From contig CAYFUL010000012.1 of the NCBI GenBank assembly GCA_964346375.1, positions 1-32,550 of the forward strand: a stretch of DNA of 32,550 nucleotides. The letters run 5' to 3'. Below, one piece after another: positions 8,035 to 17,865 of the stretch. This DNA is from CAYFUL01 sp964346375. Its GTDB lineage: Bacteria; Bacillota; Clostridia; Tissierellales; Peptoniphilaceae. The notes beneath the pieces were generated by a model. It ran no database searches. It saw only the letters and a list, made by a program, of their open reading frames with translations, and was not told where the DNA came from. A program made the translations under genes and the position numbers. Every line of letters begins with the position of its first letter. The stretch's first letter is position 1.

Positions 8035-8918
8035 TGCATTTTCAAGATTTAATGAGAACATTGCAAGACTATTGGAAGGATCAAGGCTGTATAATTATGG
8101 AACCTTATGATATTGAAAAGGGAGCAGGTACAATGAATCCCTTTACATTCTTAAAGTCCCTTGGACCAGAGCCTTGGAAAACTGTATATGTAGAGCCATC
8201 AAGAAGGCCTGCTGATGCAAGGTATGGAGAAAATCCAAACAGACTCTACCAGCATCACCAGCTACAGGTTATTTTAAAACCATCTCCAGAAAATGTTCAG
8301 GAGTTGTATTTAAAAAGCCTAGAGGCAATTGGTATTGATGTTTTAAAACACGATATAAGATTTGTAGAGGACAACTGGGAATCTCCAACTCTCGGAGCTT
8401 GGGGACTAGGTTGGGAAGTATGGCTTGATGGAATGGAAATTACACAGTTTACCTATTTTCAACAGGTGGGAAGTATAAACTGTGACTTAGAAAGTGCAGA
8501 GCTTACCTATGGACTTGAGAGAATTGCAATGTACCTTCAAGATGTAGACTCTGTGTATGATATTTCGTGGAACGATGAAATTACCTATGGAGATGTATTT
8601 AAGAAAAACGAGTACGAACACTCCGTTTACAGTTTTGAACTTGCAAATATAGATATGTTAAAGATGCTCTTTGATACCTACGAAAAAGAAGCTAGTAGAG
8701 TAATTAAAGAAGGTCTTGTAATTGCTGCCTATGACTATGTACTAAAATGCTCCCATACATTTAATGTACTAGATGCTAGAGGGGCAATTTCTGTTTCTCA
8801 AAGGGCAGCCTATATAGGTAGAGTTAGAAATTTAGCTAAGGAAGTAGCAAGTGTTTATTTAAAACAGAGAGAAGAGATGGGCTATCCCCTATTAAAAAAG
8901 GGAGGAAGAGATGAGTAA
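8034..8918 (+). CDS. glyQ: Glycyl-tRNA synthetase alpha subunit
   Basis: The 294-aa protein is the class II catalytic alpha chain of the bacterial alpha2-beta2 glycyl-tRNA synthetase. MHFQDLMRTLQDYW and YVEPSRRPADARYGENPNR are hallmark segments, and TYGLERIAMYLQ holds motif 3. It starts at TAATG with recO, and its last 8 nt overlap glyS, keeping subunit synthesis matched. Confidence 0.97.
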   Translation: MHFQDLMRTLQDYWKDQGCIIMEPYDIEKGAGTMNPFTFLKSLGPEPWKTVYVEPSRRPADARYGENPNRLYQHHQLQVILKPSPENVQELYLKSLEAIGIDVLKHDIRFVEDNWESPTLGAWGLGWEVWLDGMEITQFTYFQQVGSINCDLESAELTYGLERIAMYLQDVDSVYDISWNDEITYGDVFKKNEYEHSVYSFELANIDMLKMLFDTYEKEASRVIKEGLVIAAYDYVLKCSHTFNVLDARGAISVSQRAAYIGRVRNLAKEVASVYLKQREEMGYPLLKKGGRDE

Positions 8919-10989
8919 GTATCTATTGGAAATTGGCGTTGAGGAAATGCCATCAAGATTTGTAGAGAGTACCCTTAGTCAAATGAGGGAGTTGGCAGAA
9001 GCATTTTTAAACGAGGAAAAATTAGGTTATAGTAGTTTAAAACTCCTTGCAACTCCTAGAAGACTTGTACTTTTAATTGATGAACTAGCACCTGGACAGG
9101 AAGATATTGATATAGAAGTAAAGGGACCGGCTAAAAAGATCTCCTTTGACGAAAATGGTAACCCTACTAAGCCACTAGAGGGATTTATGAAATCCCAAGG
9201 CATCACTGTAAATGATTTAGAGTATAGGGAACTAAAGGGCGTAGAGTATGTTTACGGCAAGGTTCACAAAAATGGAGAGACTTCTGAAGAAATTCTTAAA
9301 AGGGAAATTCCAAACCTGGTAAAATCCATTCACTTTGGAAAGAGTATGAGATGGGGCGGTAAAAATTTAAGATTTGCAAGACCTATTAGATGGATTGTAT
9401 CTATGAAGGACAGTGAAGTTGTAGAATTTGACCTTGAGGGAATACCTGTAGGAAATATTACTAGAGGCCATAGATTTTTAGGTTCATCAAGTATAGAAAT
9501 AGACCATGTTGATAATTTTGAGAAGCTACTTGAAGAAAACTATGTAATTCTAGATCAGAAGAAGAGGGAAGAGGCAATAGTTTACGGTTCAAAGAGACTT
9601 GCAAAATCCCTTGGGGGAGAGATAAAAGAGGACCCAGATCTACTAGAAGAACTTGTATACATTGTAGAATATCCAACTCCAATAGTTGGAAGAATTAAGG
9701 ACGAATATTTAGAACTTCCTAGTATTGTAATTACTACTCCAATGAGGGAGCATTTAAGATATATTCCAGTTTACGATTCTGAAAATTCACTTCTACCATA
9801 CTTTATTACCATTAGAAATGGTACAGAGGACCACAAGGAAATAGTAATTGAGGGAAATGAAAAGGTACTTGGTGCTAGACTAGAGGATGCAAAATTCTTC
9901 TATGAAGAGGATTCAAAGAAGAAGCTAGGAGATTATGTAGAGAATTTAAAGGACATAGTATTCCAAGAAAAACTTGGCACAATGTATGACAAGGAAGTTC
10001 GTTTAGAAAAGCTAACTGGTTCAATTGGTAGACTACTTGAAGTTGCGAATAAGACATTGGACGATTTATCAACGGCATCTCTACTTTCTAAGGCAGATTT
10101 AACTACTAAGATGGTACAGGAGTTTACAGAACTTCAAGGACAGATGGGGGCAATCTATGCCTTAAATTCTGGAGAGAAGGATATTATTGCACAGGCAATT
10201 TTCGAGCAGTACCTTCCAAGATTTGCAGGAGATGAACTTCCAAAATCTACTACTGGTTCAATTTTAGCTATTGCAGATAAATTAGATACCATTACTGGAC
10301 TATTTGCCATTGGATTAATTCCAACTGGTAGCCAAGATCCATTTGGACTTAGAAGAAATGCCCTAGGTATTATAAATATAATACTAAATAAAAAGTGGGA
10401 CATTTATATTTCAGATATAGTTGACTCAAGTCTTTATACCTATGTGGATAATAATGCCCTTACATTTGATTATGAAAAGGTAAAGGCGTCAATTATGGAA
10501 TTTATCCATGGAAGAATTAAAAATATGCTTCTCGATAGGGGAAATAGGTATGACATTGTAGATTCTATAATGGAACTGGATAAACCACTATTAAAATTAT
10601 TTGAGATTGCAGATAAATTAGACTTATACTTTAAGGAGGATAGGAGTGAATTCATAGATGCCTTTGGTAGAGTGCACAATATTCTAGTAAAAAATTCTAC
10701 TGATGTAGAGTTTAGGGAAGAATTATTAACTGAAGAAACAGAAAAATCTCTATATTCTGCCCTAGTAAAAGTTGAGCCAGAGTTTAGAGACAGTTTAGAT
10801 AGGGGAGAATTTATAGAGGGACTAGAAATTTTAAGTACTCTAGTTACTCCAATTAACGACTTCTTTGAAAATACCATGGTAATGGCAGAGGATGAAGATG
10901 TTAAAAATAATAGACTTGCCCTATTAAAGAAATTAGATAGTAGTCTAGGAGAGATTTTTAATATAGATAAAGTACAGGAGATTAGGTGA
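8911..10989 (+). CDS. glyS: Glycyl-tRNA synthetase beta subunit
   Basis: The 692-aa protein has the full beta-subunit length. The N-terminus (LLEIGVEEMPSRF) is the family signature. The middle has an HD-like region, with LSKADLTTKMVQEFTELQGQ near 390. The C-terminal anticodon-binding/helical part is complete, with LRRNALGI at about 477-484. The beta chain binds tRNA-Gly and is needed for aminoacylation. RBS GGGAGGAAGAG lies inside glyQ. Confidence 0.97.
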   Translation: MSKYLLEIGVEEMPSRFVESTLSQMRELAEAFLNEEKLGYSSLKLLATPRRLVLLIDELAPGQEDIDIEVKGPAKKISFDENGNPTKPLEGFMKSQGITVNDLEYRELKGVEYVYGKVHKNGETSEEILKREIPNLVKSIHFGKSMRWGGKNLRFARPIRWIVSMKDSEVVEFDLEGIPVGNITRGHRFLGSSSIEIDHVDNFEKLLEENYVILDQKKREEAIVYGSKRLAKSLGGEIKEDPDLLEELVYIVEYPTPIVGRIKDEYLELPSIVITTPMREHLRYIPVYDSENSLLPYFITIRNGTEDHKEIVIEGNEKVLGARLEDAKFFYEEDSKKKLGDYVENLKDIVFQEKLGTMYDKEVRLEKLTGSIGRLLEVANKTLDDLSTASLLSKADLTTKMVQEFTELQGQMGAIYALNSGEKDIIAQAIFEQYLPRFAGDELPKSTTGSILAIADKLDTITGLFAIGLIPTGSQDPFGLRRNALGIINIILNKKWDIYISDIVDSSLYTYVDNNALTFDYEKVKASIMEFIHGRIKNMLLDRGNRYDIVDSIMELDKPLLKLFEIADKLDLYFKEDRSEFIDAFGRVHNILVKNSTDVEFREELLTEETEKSLYSALVKVEPEFRDSLDRGEFIEGLEILSTLVTPINDFFENTMVMAEDEDVKNNRLALLKKLDSSLGEIFNIDKVQEIR

Positions 10990-10993
10990 TTGT

Positions 10994-11617
10994 TTGAAGC
11001 TGAGTAAGAGACAAGAAGAAATAGTGGGAATGGTAAAAGATCGCGGTCCCATTACTGGAGATGAAATCTCAAAAATTCTTGGACTCTCAAGGGGGACAAT
11101 TAGACCAGATCTTTCAATTCTTACTAAGACTGGAATTCTTGGAGCAAGGCCAAAGGTTGGATATTTTTATACGGGAAACAATTTAATAAATATCTACTCC
11201 GATAAAATTAGAAATGCCTTGGTAAGGGACTATATGAGTATTCCCGTAGTATCTGAGGATTCCAATTCTGTGTATGAATGTATAGTGAGTATGTTTTTAG
11301 AAAATATCGGCTCTGTTTTTCTAACTAGTGGTGGTTATTTATCAGGTATAGTTTCCAGAAAGGATATGCTTAGAACAGCCTTGGGAAAGTATGATTTAAA
11401 TACTACTCCCGTTGGAATGATAATGACTAGAATGCCCAATGTGGTATTTGTAAAACCAAGCGATACGATTCTAAAGGCAGCTGAAATAATAGAGGATAGA
11501 GATATAGACGCCCTTCCCGTTGTTGAAGAGGAAGAAGGGGGATATAGAGTAGTGGGAAGATTTACTAAGACCAATGTAAATAGATTATTTGTAGAGTTCT
11601 TTAAAGAGGAGATGTAA
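10994..11617 (+). CDS. ccpN: HTH-CBS transcriptional regulator (CcpN/YqzB-like)
   Basis: The 207-aa protein has an N-terminal winged helix (residues 2-60: LSKRQEEIVGMVK, GDEISKILGLSRGTIRPDLS) and two CBS domains (about 78-205) that bind adenine nucleotides. This is the CcpN architecture. In Bacillus CcpN represses gluconeogenic genes and sits directly upstream of ppsR, as here, so a role in PEP/pyruvate control is likely. The start is TTG at 10994, chosen because AGGTGAT lies just upstream and it keeps the HTH intact. The gene symbol is transferred by synteny and architecture. Confidence 0.88.
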   Translation: MKLSKRQEEIVGMVKDRGPITGDEISKILGLSRGTIRPDLSILTKTGILGARPKVGYFYTGNNLINIYSDKIRNALVRDYMSIPVVSEDSNSVYECIVSMFLENIGSVFLTSGGYLSGIVSRKDMLRTALGKYDLNTTPVGMIMTRMPNVVFVKPSDTILKAAEIIEDRDIDALPVVEEEEGGYRVVGRFTKTNVNRLFVEFFKEEM

Positions 11618-12435
11618 TGCAGGAAGGAATAGTAATATACGTTATATCCGATTCAATTGGAGAGACGGGAGAATTAATAGCTAAGGGAAGTGTAAGACAA
11701 TTTGAGTCTGAAAATTATGAGATAAGAAGATATCCATACCATAATTCAGTGGAACAAATTGAACCAATCCTTGAAGAAGCAGCAGAGGATGAAAAAACCT
11801 TAATCGTCTATACAAATGTGCAAACAGAAACTAGGGACTTTATTGAAAGACGAGTAAAGGAACTTGGACTCCATGCAGTAGATGTAATGGGTTCTCCTAT
11901 GGATGAATTAGAGGATATGCTTGGCTATCCACCACTAAGGGAGCCAGGACTTATAAGACGACTTGACGATAACTACTTTAAAAAAGTTGAGGCAATTGAA
12001 TTTGCAGTTAAGTATGACGATGGAAAAGACCCGAGAGGTGCAAAAAAGGCTGATATTTGTCTAGTAGGTATATCTAGAACTTCAAAGACTCCACTTTCCA
12101 TGTACCTTGCTCATAAATTTTACAAGGTTGCAAATGTACCCCTTGTACCAGAAATTCCCGTACCACAGGAGGTATATGATAAGGATCCAAGAAGGGTAGT
12201 TGGACTAACCGTAGCTCCAGAGAAGCTAATTAGCATTAGAGAGGAACGATTAAAATCCCTTGGACTTCAATCTGGGGCGAAGTATGCAAATTTAGATAGG
12301 GTAAATGAAGAACTTAATTACTCTCGTAGGATAATGGAAGAGTTGGGATGTATGGTAATAGACATTACCAATAGAGCCATAGAGGAAACTGCTGAAATTA
12401 TTCACGCACATATGAAAAAGAATTTTAGAGTATGA
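11617..12435 (+). CDS. ppsR: Pyruvate,phosphate dikinase regulatory protein (kinase/phosphotransferase)
   Basis: The 272-aa protein is a DUF299-family bifunctional enzyme that inactivates PPDK by ADP-dependent Thr phosphorylation and reactivates it by Pi-dependent dephosphorylation. The nucleotide motif GISRTSKTPLSMYLA lies at about 151-165, followed by VPLVPEIPVP. The N-terminal ISDSIGETGE is the other family signature. Its target PPDK is not in this window. It overlaps both neighbours by a few bases. Confidence 0.93.
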   Translation: MQEGIVIYVISDSIGETGELIAKGSVRQFESENYEIRRYPYHNSVEQIEPILEEAAEDEKTLIVYTNVQTETRDFIERRVKELGLHAVDVMGSPMDELEDMLGYPPLREPGLIRRLDDNYFKKVEAIEFAVKYDDGKDPRGAKKADICLVGISRTSKTPLSMYLAHKFYKVANVPLVPEIPVPQEVYDKDPRRVVGLTVAPEKLISIREERLKSLGLQSGAKYANLDRVNEELNYSRRIMEELGCMVIDITNRAIEETAEIIHAHMKKNFRV

Positions 12436-13445
12436 ATTATAGAGAAAAACGAGAAGAATTAGAAAAACTAATATACTGTGAACTGGCAACTTGTTCAGTA
12501 GACTCTAAGGGTAGAGAAATTCCAGAAGAAAAGTGCAAAATTAGAACTGAGTTTCAAAGGGATAGGGACAGAATTATTCACTCTAAGAGTTTTAGAAGGC
12601 TTAAACATAAAACCCAAGTTTTTATTTCTCCCAATGCTGACCACTTTAGAACGAGACTTACCCATACGCTAGAGGTAAGTCAAATTGCAAGGACTATTGC
12701 AAGGGCATTGGAGGTAAACGAGGACTTTGTTGAAGCAATTGCACTAGGACATGACTTAGGTCATACTCCCTTTGGCCATTCTGGAGAGTTTGTACTAGAT
12801 GAACTAAACTCTAAGGGATTTATCCATGCAAAACAATCTGTTCGAGTGGTAAACTTTTTAGAGAGAAATAGTAAGAATAGAATTGGACTTAATCTAACTA
12901 AGGAGACTATTGACGGAATTCTAAACCATACTGGGGGAAATGTTGCCTCCACCCTTGAAGGTAGAATTATAAAATTTGCAGACCGTATTGCATATATTAA
13001 CCATGATATTGACGATGCAATAAGGGCTGGAATTTTACGTGAAGATGATCTTCCAAAGGGGCTTATTGAAATTCTAGGGAATACCCACTCAAAGAGGATT
13101 AATACGATGATAAATGGAATTATCTCCGAGAGTTACCATAGGGATGATATTGTAATGGAGCCTAAAAAATACGAGGCAACTATGGAACTTAGACAGTTTA
13201 TGTTTAAAGAGGTTTACAATAATAGGACGGTAAAATCTGAAGAGGGTAGGATAAAAAATATGCTTACCTATCTTTTTGAATACTATATGAAGGATATTTC
13301 TAGAGTTCCTGAGGACCATTTAAAACTCTATGAGAATATGGAAATAGAAAATGAGGATATAGTTACAGACTATATTGCAGGAATGACAGATAGATATGCA
13401 GTACTTGCATGGAAGGAACTATTTATACCTAGATCGTGGGGATAA
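12432..13445 (+). CDS. dgt: Deoxyguanosinetriphosphate triphosphohydrolase-like HD protein
   Basis: The 337-aa protein has HD-domain metal motifs: R-SFRRLKHKTQVF, then RTRLTHTLEVSQIAR (H), GHDLGHTPFGHSGE (HD at about 107-108) and later ADRIAYINHDIDDA (D). It fits the short dNTPase (YpgQ/Dgt-like) family that cuts dNTPs to deoxynucleoside and triphosphate. It lies directly upstream of dnaG, in the place Bacillus uses for yqxD, so nucleotide-pool control is linked to priming. It overlaps ppsR by 4 nt and ends 1 nt before the dnaG start. Confidence 0.92.
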   Translation: MNYREKREELEKLIYCELATCSVDSKGREIPEEKCKIRTEFQRDRDRIIHSKSFRRLKHKTQVFISPNADHFRTRLTHTLEVSQIARTIARALEVNEDFVEAIALGHDLGHTPFGHSGEFVLDELNSKGFIHAKQSVRVVNFLERNSKNRIGLNLTKETIDGILNHTGGNVASTLEGRIIKFADRIAYINHDIDDAIRAGILREDDLPKGLIEILGNTHSKRINTMINGIISESYHRDDIVMEPKKYEATMELRQFMFKEVYNNRTVKSEEGRIKNMLTYLFEYYMKDISRVPEDHLKLYENMEIENEDIVTDYIAGMTDRYAVLAWKELFIPRSWG

Positions 13446-13446
13446 T

Positions 13447-15225
13447 ATGAACTATTTAATAGATGAAAATATACTACAGGAATTAAGGGATAGAGTTGAT
13501 ATTGTAGAACTTGTAGGAAGATATGTTGATTTAAAAAAAAGGGGTGCAAACTACTTGGGTTTGTGCCCTTTTCACAATGAAAAAACTCCCTCCTTTACAG
13601 TTTCAGAACAGAAGGAAATTTTTCACTGCTTTGGATGTGGAGTAGGGGGCGATGTAATTTCCTTCCTTATGAAAATTGAAAACCTATCCTTTGTAGATGC
13701 CGTTGTAAAATTGGCAAGTATGTACAATATTAAACTAGAGGAGAAGTCTCCTAGTAAAAAATCTGCCTATATGAAAAGAGGATTTGATGCAAATAGGGAA
13801 GCGGCAGTATTTTTTATGGAGAACCTTTCAAAAAATAAATTTGCCCTTACCTATTTACACAATAGGGGAATTTCCACAGAGGTTATTTTAAAATACGGCT
13901 TAGGTTTTGCAAAGGACTCATGGAATGATCTACTAAACCATATGTTAAAAAAAGGGTATACAGAAAAAGAGCTGTTGGATTTTAATCTGATTTCTAAAAA
14001 TGAGCGTAGTGGAAATTACTACGACAGGTTTAGAAATAGGATAATTTTTCCAATAATAGATGTTCAAAGTAGGGTACTTGGTTTTGGAGGAAGGGTACTG
14101 GATAATTCTCTTCCAAAGTATTTAAATACAGGAGATACACTTTGCTTTAATAAGGGTAATAATCTATATAGTATAAATATTATCGCAAAGGAATCTAGTA
14201 GAAAGAGAATACTGTTGGTAGAGGGATACATGGATGTAATTTCCCTTTATAGTGTTGGAATAAACTATTCAGTGGCAAGTTTAGGAACTGCTCTTACAAA
14301 AGAACAGGCAAAAGTATTGAAAAAGTATTCTGAAAGGGTATATATATGCTATGACGGAGATGATGCAGGAATAAAGGCGACTAATAGGGCCATAGATGTG
14401 CTGCTATCTGAAGATATTAAGCCATTAATAGTCTCCCTTCCTGAAAAATTAGATCCTGATGAATATATTAAGAAGTATGGAGCGTTTAGCTTTGAGTCAC
14501 AAGTGGTAAATGCAAAAAATTATTTAGACTACAAGGTGGAAAATATTGAGAAAAATTTCAATATTGAAAGTTTTGAAGGTAAGAGTAAATTTATTGGAGA
14601 ATCTGTAAAGGTTATATCCAGTATAGTTAATCCAATTGAAAAGGAAGTCTATATAGATAGATTTTCGGAAAAATATTCTATCTCTAAGGATGCAATTAAT
14701 AGAGAACTTGAAAATATCTATGCCACTAGAAAACCAGTCTATAATAATTTTAATAAGCCCATTAAACAAGCCCCACCGACTATTCAAAGTGGTAGATTAA
14801 AGGCGGAATTTGAGCTATTAAAAATTGCATATACTAATAGAAAATACTTTAAAACTATTTCTACTAAATTAAACTCTGGAGATTTTTCAACTCCAGATTC
14901 AAAAGTTCTCTTTGATAAGTTAGAAGAATACTACCAACTTGAAACGGACCTTCCTAGTTATTTAAGGTCTTTAGTAAAAAACAACTTGATTGATGAAGGG
15001 AGTTTTGGTAGAATTGAAAGGATTCTTAAAAATAATGAAGATCTAGATACTATACTTCTAGACCTAGTTTACAAGATTAAGCATGATAATTTATTAGTTT
15101 CACGAAATAATATATTAAAAGCAATCTCAGATGCAGAAAATAGTAATGTACCTGTAGAGGAACTTCTAATTAACTTAGAGAAAATAAACAGAGACTTGAG
15201 AAAGTTAAAGGAGGAATTGTCATAG
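13447..15225 (+). CDS. dnaG: DNA primase
   Basis: The 592-aa protein begins at ATG 13447 (MNYLIDENILQELRDRVDIV), behind a GTGGGGAT RBS in the dgt stop. An in-frame TTG at 13396 would add 17 residues that are only dgt sequence. The CHC2 zinc finger has CPFH (C40, H43) and HCFGC (C61, C64). The Toprim domain has LLVEGYMD near 257-264 and CYDGDDAG near 301-308. The C-terminal ~150 residues form the helicase-binding region and are poorly conserved. It primes lagging-strand synthesis. Its stop overlaps the rpoD GTG. Confidence 0.95.
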   Translation: MNYLIDENILQELRDRVDIVELVGRYVDLKKRGANYLGLCPFHNEKTPSFTVSEQKEIFHCFGCGVGGDVISFLMKIENLSFVDAVVKLASMYNIKLEEKSPSKKSAYMKRGFDANREAAVFFMENLSKNKFALTYLHNRGISTEVILKYGLGFAKDSWNDLLNHMLKKGYTEKELLDFNLISKNERSGNYYDRFRNRIIFPIIDVQSRVLGFGGRVLDNSLPKYLNTGDTLCFNKGNNLYSINIIAKESSRKRILLVEGYMDVISLYSVGINYSVASLGTALTKEQAKVLKKYSERVYICYDGDDAGIKATNRAIDVLLSEDIKPLIVSLPEKLDPDEYIKKYGAFSFESQVVNAKNYLDYKVENIEKNFNIESFEGKSKFIGESVKVISSIVNPIEKEVYIDRFSEKYSISKDAINRELENIYATRKPVYNNFNKPIKQAPPTIQSGRLKAEFELLKIAYTNRKYFKTISTKLNSGDFSTPDSKVLFDKLEEYYQLETDLPSYLRSLVKNNLIDEGSFGRIERILKNNEDLDTILLDLVYKIKHDNLLVSRNNILKAISDAENSNVPVEELLINLEKINRDLRKLKEELS

Positions 15226-16325
15226 TGGATACAAAACTGGATTTTGACGAAAATGGTCCTCAAACTAAAACAAATATTATTGATTCCCTAATGAAGGAGG
15301 GAATGAAAAAGAAGAGCCTTTCATATAATGAGGTACTAGATGCTCTTCAAGAACTCCCCCTAAATACGGATGAAATAGACAATATTTACCAAGAATTTGA
15401 AAATGCCGGCATTGTACTTGTTGATGATGATAAAGCTCTTTCTGAGGAAATTGACAAAGAAGATGATAAGGAAGAGATTTCAGTTCCAAAGGGAATATCA
15501 GTAGATGATCCCGTTAGAATGTACTTAAAGGAAATAGGGAAAATTCCCCTACTAACTGGAGATGAAGAGGTAAGTATTGCAAAGCGTATGGAAAATGGAG
15601 ACGAGTACGCTAAAAAAGAACTTGCTGAAGCAAATCTTAGATTAGTAGTAAGTATTGCTAAAAGGTACGTTGGTAGAGGAATGAACTTCTTGGATTTAAT
15701 CCAAGAGGGAAATTTAGGCCTTATGAAGGCAGTTGAAAAATTTGACTACACTAAGGGATTTAAGTTCTCCACCTATGCAACTTGGTGGATAAGACAGGCA
15801 ATTACTAGAGCAATTGCGGACCAGGCAAGGACTATTAGAATTCCCGTTCACATGGTTGAAACCATTAATAAACTTATGAGAGTTCAAAGACAACTTGTTC
15901 AAGAGCTTGGAAGAGATCCTACTCCAGAGGAAATTGGACAGGAAATGGACCTTGATGTAGATAGGGTTCGTGAAATTCAAAAGATTGCACAGGAACCCGT
16001 AAGTCTTGAAACTCCAATTGGAGAGGAAGAGGATTCTCACCTTGGAGATTTTATTCCAGACGATCAAATTCTATCTCCATCTGACGCAGCTACCTTCGTT
16101 ATGCTAAAGGAACAGTTGGAAGAGGTATTAGAAACCCTTACTGAAAGGGAAAATAAGGTACTAACTTTAAGATTTGGACTTGAAGATGGTAGAAGCAGAA
16201 CTCTTGAAGAGGTAGGCAAGGAATTTGACGTTACTAGAGAGAGAATTAGACAGATTGAGGCAAAGGCACTTAGAAAATTAAGACACCCTAGTAGAAGTAA
16301 AAAGTTAAAGGATTTTTTAGAATGA
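15225..16325 (+). CDS. rpoD: Primary RNA polymerase sigma factor (sigma-70/SigA)
   Basis: The 366-aa protein has the normal length for Gram-positive SigA. Region 1.1 is short and acidic. Region 1.2 is VDDPVRMYLKEIGKIPLL, region 2 has RLVVSIAKRYVGRGM and GFKFSTYATWWIRQAI (-10 recognition), region 3 has RIPVHMVETINKL, and region 4.2 ends with TLEEVGKEFDVTRERIRQI (-35 recognition). The start is GTG with AAGGAGG 10 nt upstream. dnaG-rpoD adjacency is the classic macromolecular-synthesis arrangement. It overlaps trmK by 4 nt. Confidence 0.98.
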   Translation: MDTKLDFDENGPQTKTNIIDSLMKEGMKKKSLSYNEVLDALQELPLNTDEIDNIYQEFENAGIVLVDDDKALSEEIDKEDDKEEISVPKGISVDDPVRMYLKEIGKIPLLTGDEEVSIAKRMENGDEYAKKELAEANLRLVVSIAKRYVGRGMNFLDLIQEGNLGLMKAVEKFDYTKGFKFSTYATWWIRQAITRAIADQARTIRIPVHMVETINKLMRVQRQLVQELGRDPTPEEIGQEMDLDVDRVREIQKIAQEPVSLETPIGEEEDSHLGDFIPDDQILSPSDAATFVMLKEQLEEVLETLTERENKVLTLRFGLEDGRSRTLEEVGKEFDVTRERIRQIEAKALRKLRHPSRSKKLKDFLE

Positions 16326-17014
16326 TTTCAAATAGATTAAAGAGTATTACATCCTTTGTGAAATCAGATGAAATAGTAGCAGATATAGGCACAGATCATG
16401 GATTTGTGCCTATTTTTCTACTTGAAAACAATATTGCAAAGCATGTATACTGTACGGATATAAGTGAAAATTCTCTACAAAAGTGTATTGACGAATTTAA
16501 TGGTAGAGAGTTAGAAAATAGGGCAGAATTTTTAGTGGGAGATGGATTAATTCCACTAGAGGGTAAAAAAATAGACACTGTAATAATTGCAGGAATGGGC
16601 GGATATTTAATCTACGATATATTAAACGCTTGGAGTGGAAAGAAAAGTGCAAATTTTATTCTTCAGCCAATGCAAAATGCAGATACTCTAAGGGAATTAC
16701 TCCTTGTAAATGGATTTAATATAAAAGATGAGGCATTAGTCTATGAGGACAATAGATTTTTTGAGATAATGTATTGCTCCTACGACGGAGTAGTAAGGGA
16801 ATTTGAGGACTATGAATTTTCTAAAATTCTTCTAGAGAGAAGGGACAGTGTTTTAAAAAGTCTACTGGAATTTAAAATCTCCTCTACTGAAAAATTAATA
16901 GAAAAATTAGAGGGGCTTAATTCACAAAATCCAAGAACCCTAAGTAGAATTGTAGAGTGTAAAAGCGATTTAGAAAGGTATAGGAGGTACTATGAAACCT
17001 ACGAAGATTATTGA
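16322..17014 (+). CDS. trmK: tRNA (adenine-22-N1)-methyltransferase
   Basis: The 230-aa protein is a class I SAM-dependent methyltransferase. VADIGTDHGFVPIFLL (about 19-34) is the SAM-binding motif I typical of TrmK, and VIIAGMGGYLI near 89-99 is the second family signature. It methylates A22 in the D-loop of tRNAs (mainly Ser and Tyr in Bacillus). rpoD-trmK-nif3 is the standard order in Firmicutes. It overlaps nif3 by 23 nt. Confidence 0.94.
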   Translation: MISNRLKSITSFVKSDEIVADIGTDHGFVPIFLLENNIAKHVYCTDISENSLQKCIDEFNGRELENRAEFLVGDGLIPLEGKKIDTVIIAGMGGYLIYDILNAWSGKKSANFILQPMQNADTLRELLLVNGFNIKDEALVYEDNRFFEIMYCSYDGVVREFEDYEFSKILLERRDSVLKSLLEFKISSTEKLIEKLEGLNSQNPRTLSRIVECKSDLERYRRYYETYEDY

Positions 17015-17765
17015 GTTTATAGAAAATTGGGCAAGTATTAATAGCCAACTTAGTTGGGATAATTCTGGAATACAAATTTACTCTGGAGAGGATACAGAAA
17101 ATATTGTTATTGCCATGGACCTTACAGATAATGTTGTAAACTTTGCATTGGAAAAGAACTCTAAGTTTATACTAACTCACCATCCACTATTTTTTAAGGG
17201 AGTTAAGTCCATTGACAATAGAAATTATAGGGGAGAGTTACTTTTTAAATTAATTGGAAATGGAATAAATGTCTATTCCGCTCATACATCCCTTGATATT
17301 GCCCTAGATGGGGTAAACTATGAACTTGCCAAGAGACTTGAATTAAAAAACCCTGAGCCACTTTCCATAGAGGAGGATCTGGAACTAGGTCTAGTTGGAG
17401 ATCTTAGTTGGGAATTATCTCCAAAGGACTTTCTAAAATATATAGATAAATATTTATCAATAGATAAAATTAAAGCCTATGGCAGAATTCCAAGTAAAAT
17501 CTCTAAAGTTGCACTACTTGGCGGCGCAGGAGGAGAGTATGTACAAGAAGCAGTGGAAAAGAATGCAGATGTACTTATTACTGGAGACGTAAGTCATCAC
17601 GACGGCCAAGCTGCCTATGAGGAGGGGATTTTACTAATTGATTTAGATCACTATAATTCTGAATTTCCAATTTTAAAGAAGCTATCTAGGGAGATTTCTG
17701 TAAATCTAGATATAGATTCCTATGTATACGAAAAAAATGATTTTTATGTAGAAATCGGTGATTGA
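16992..17765 (+). CDS. Nif3-like dinuclear metal center protein (YqfO family)
   Basis: The 257-aa protein has the Nif3 metal ligands: THHPLFFKG near 62-70, SAHTSLD near 97-103 and DVSHHDGQ near 199-206, plus DHYNSEFPIL close to the C-terminus. It lacks the PII-like insertion found in longer YqfO proteins. The exact reaction is unsettled; some members are annotated GTP cyclohydrolase 1 type 2. It is the last gene of the long housekeeping run; the 100 nt after it contain no strong terminator, only an AT-rich imperfect dyad (TTAATAAA/TTTATTAA). Confidence 0.92.
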   Translation: MKPTKIIEFIENWASINSQLSWDNSGIQIYSGEDTENIVIAMDLTDNVVNFALEKNSKFILTHHPLFFKGVKSIDNRNYRGELLFKLIGNGINVYSAHTSLDIALDGVNYELAKRLELKNPEPLSIEEDLELGLVGDLSWELSPKDFLKYIDKYLSIDKIKAYGRIPSKISKVALLGGAGGEYVQEAVEKNADVLITGDVSHHDGQAAYEEGILLIDLDHYNSEFPILKKLSREISVNLDIDSYVYEKNDFYVEIGD

Positions 17766-17842
17766 ACATTGTACTTTAATAAATTTTAGTATTTTTATTA
17801 AGAATATTATCCAAAAACCTTTTTTTCTCTTAAAAATTTTAG

Positions 17843-17860
17843 TATAATAATTTTGGAGGT
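17843..17860 (+). promoter_or_regulatory. -10 box and RBS of the Lrp-family regulator
   Basis: TATAAT at 17843-17848 is followed by GGAGGT at 17855-17860, 5 nt before ATG 17866. The -35 region 17 nt upstream is only a T tract. The distance from -10 to start codon implies a very short leader. Confidence 0.45.
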
Positions 17861-17865
17861 GTACT

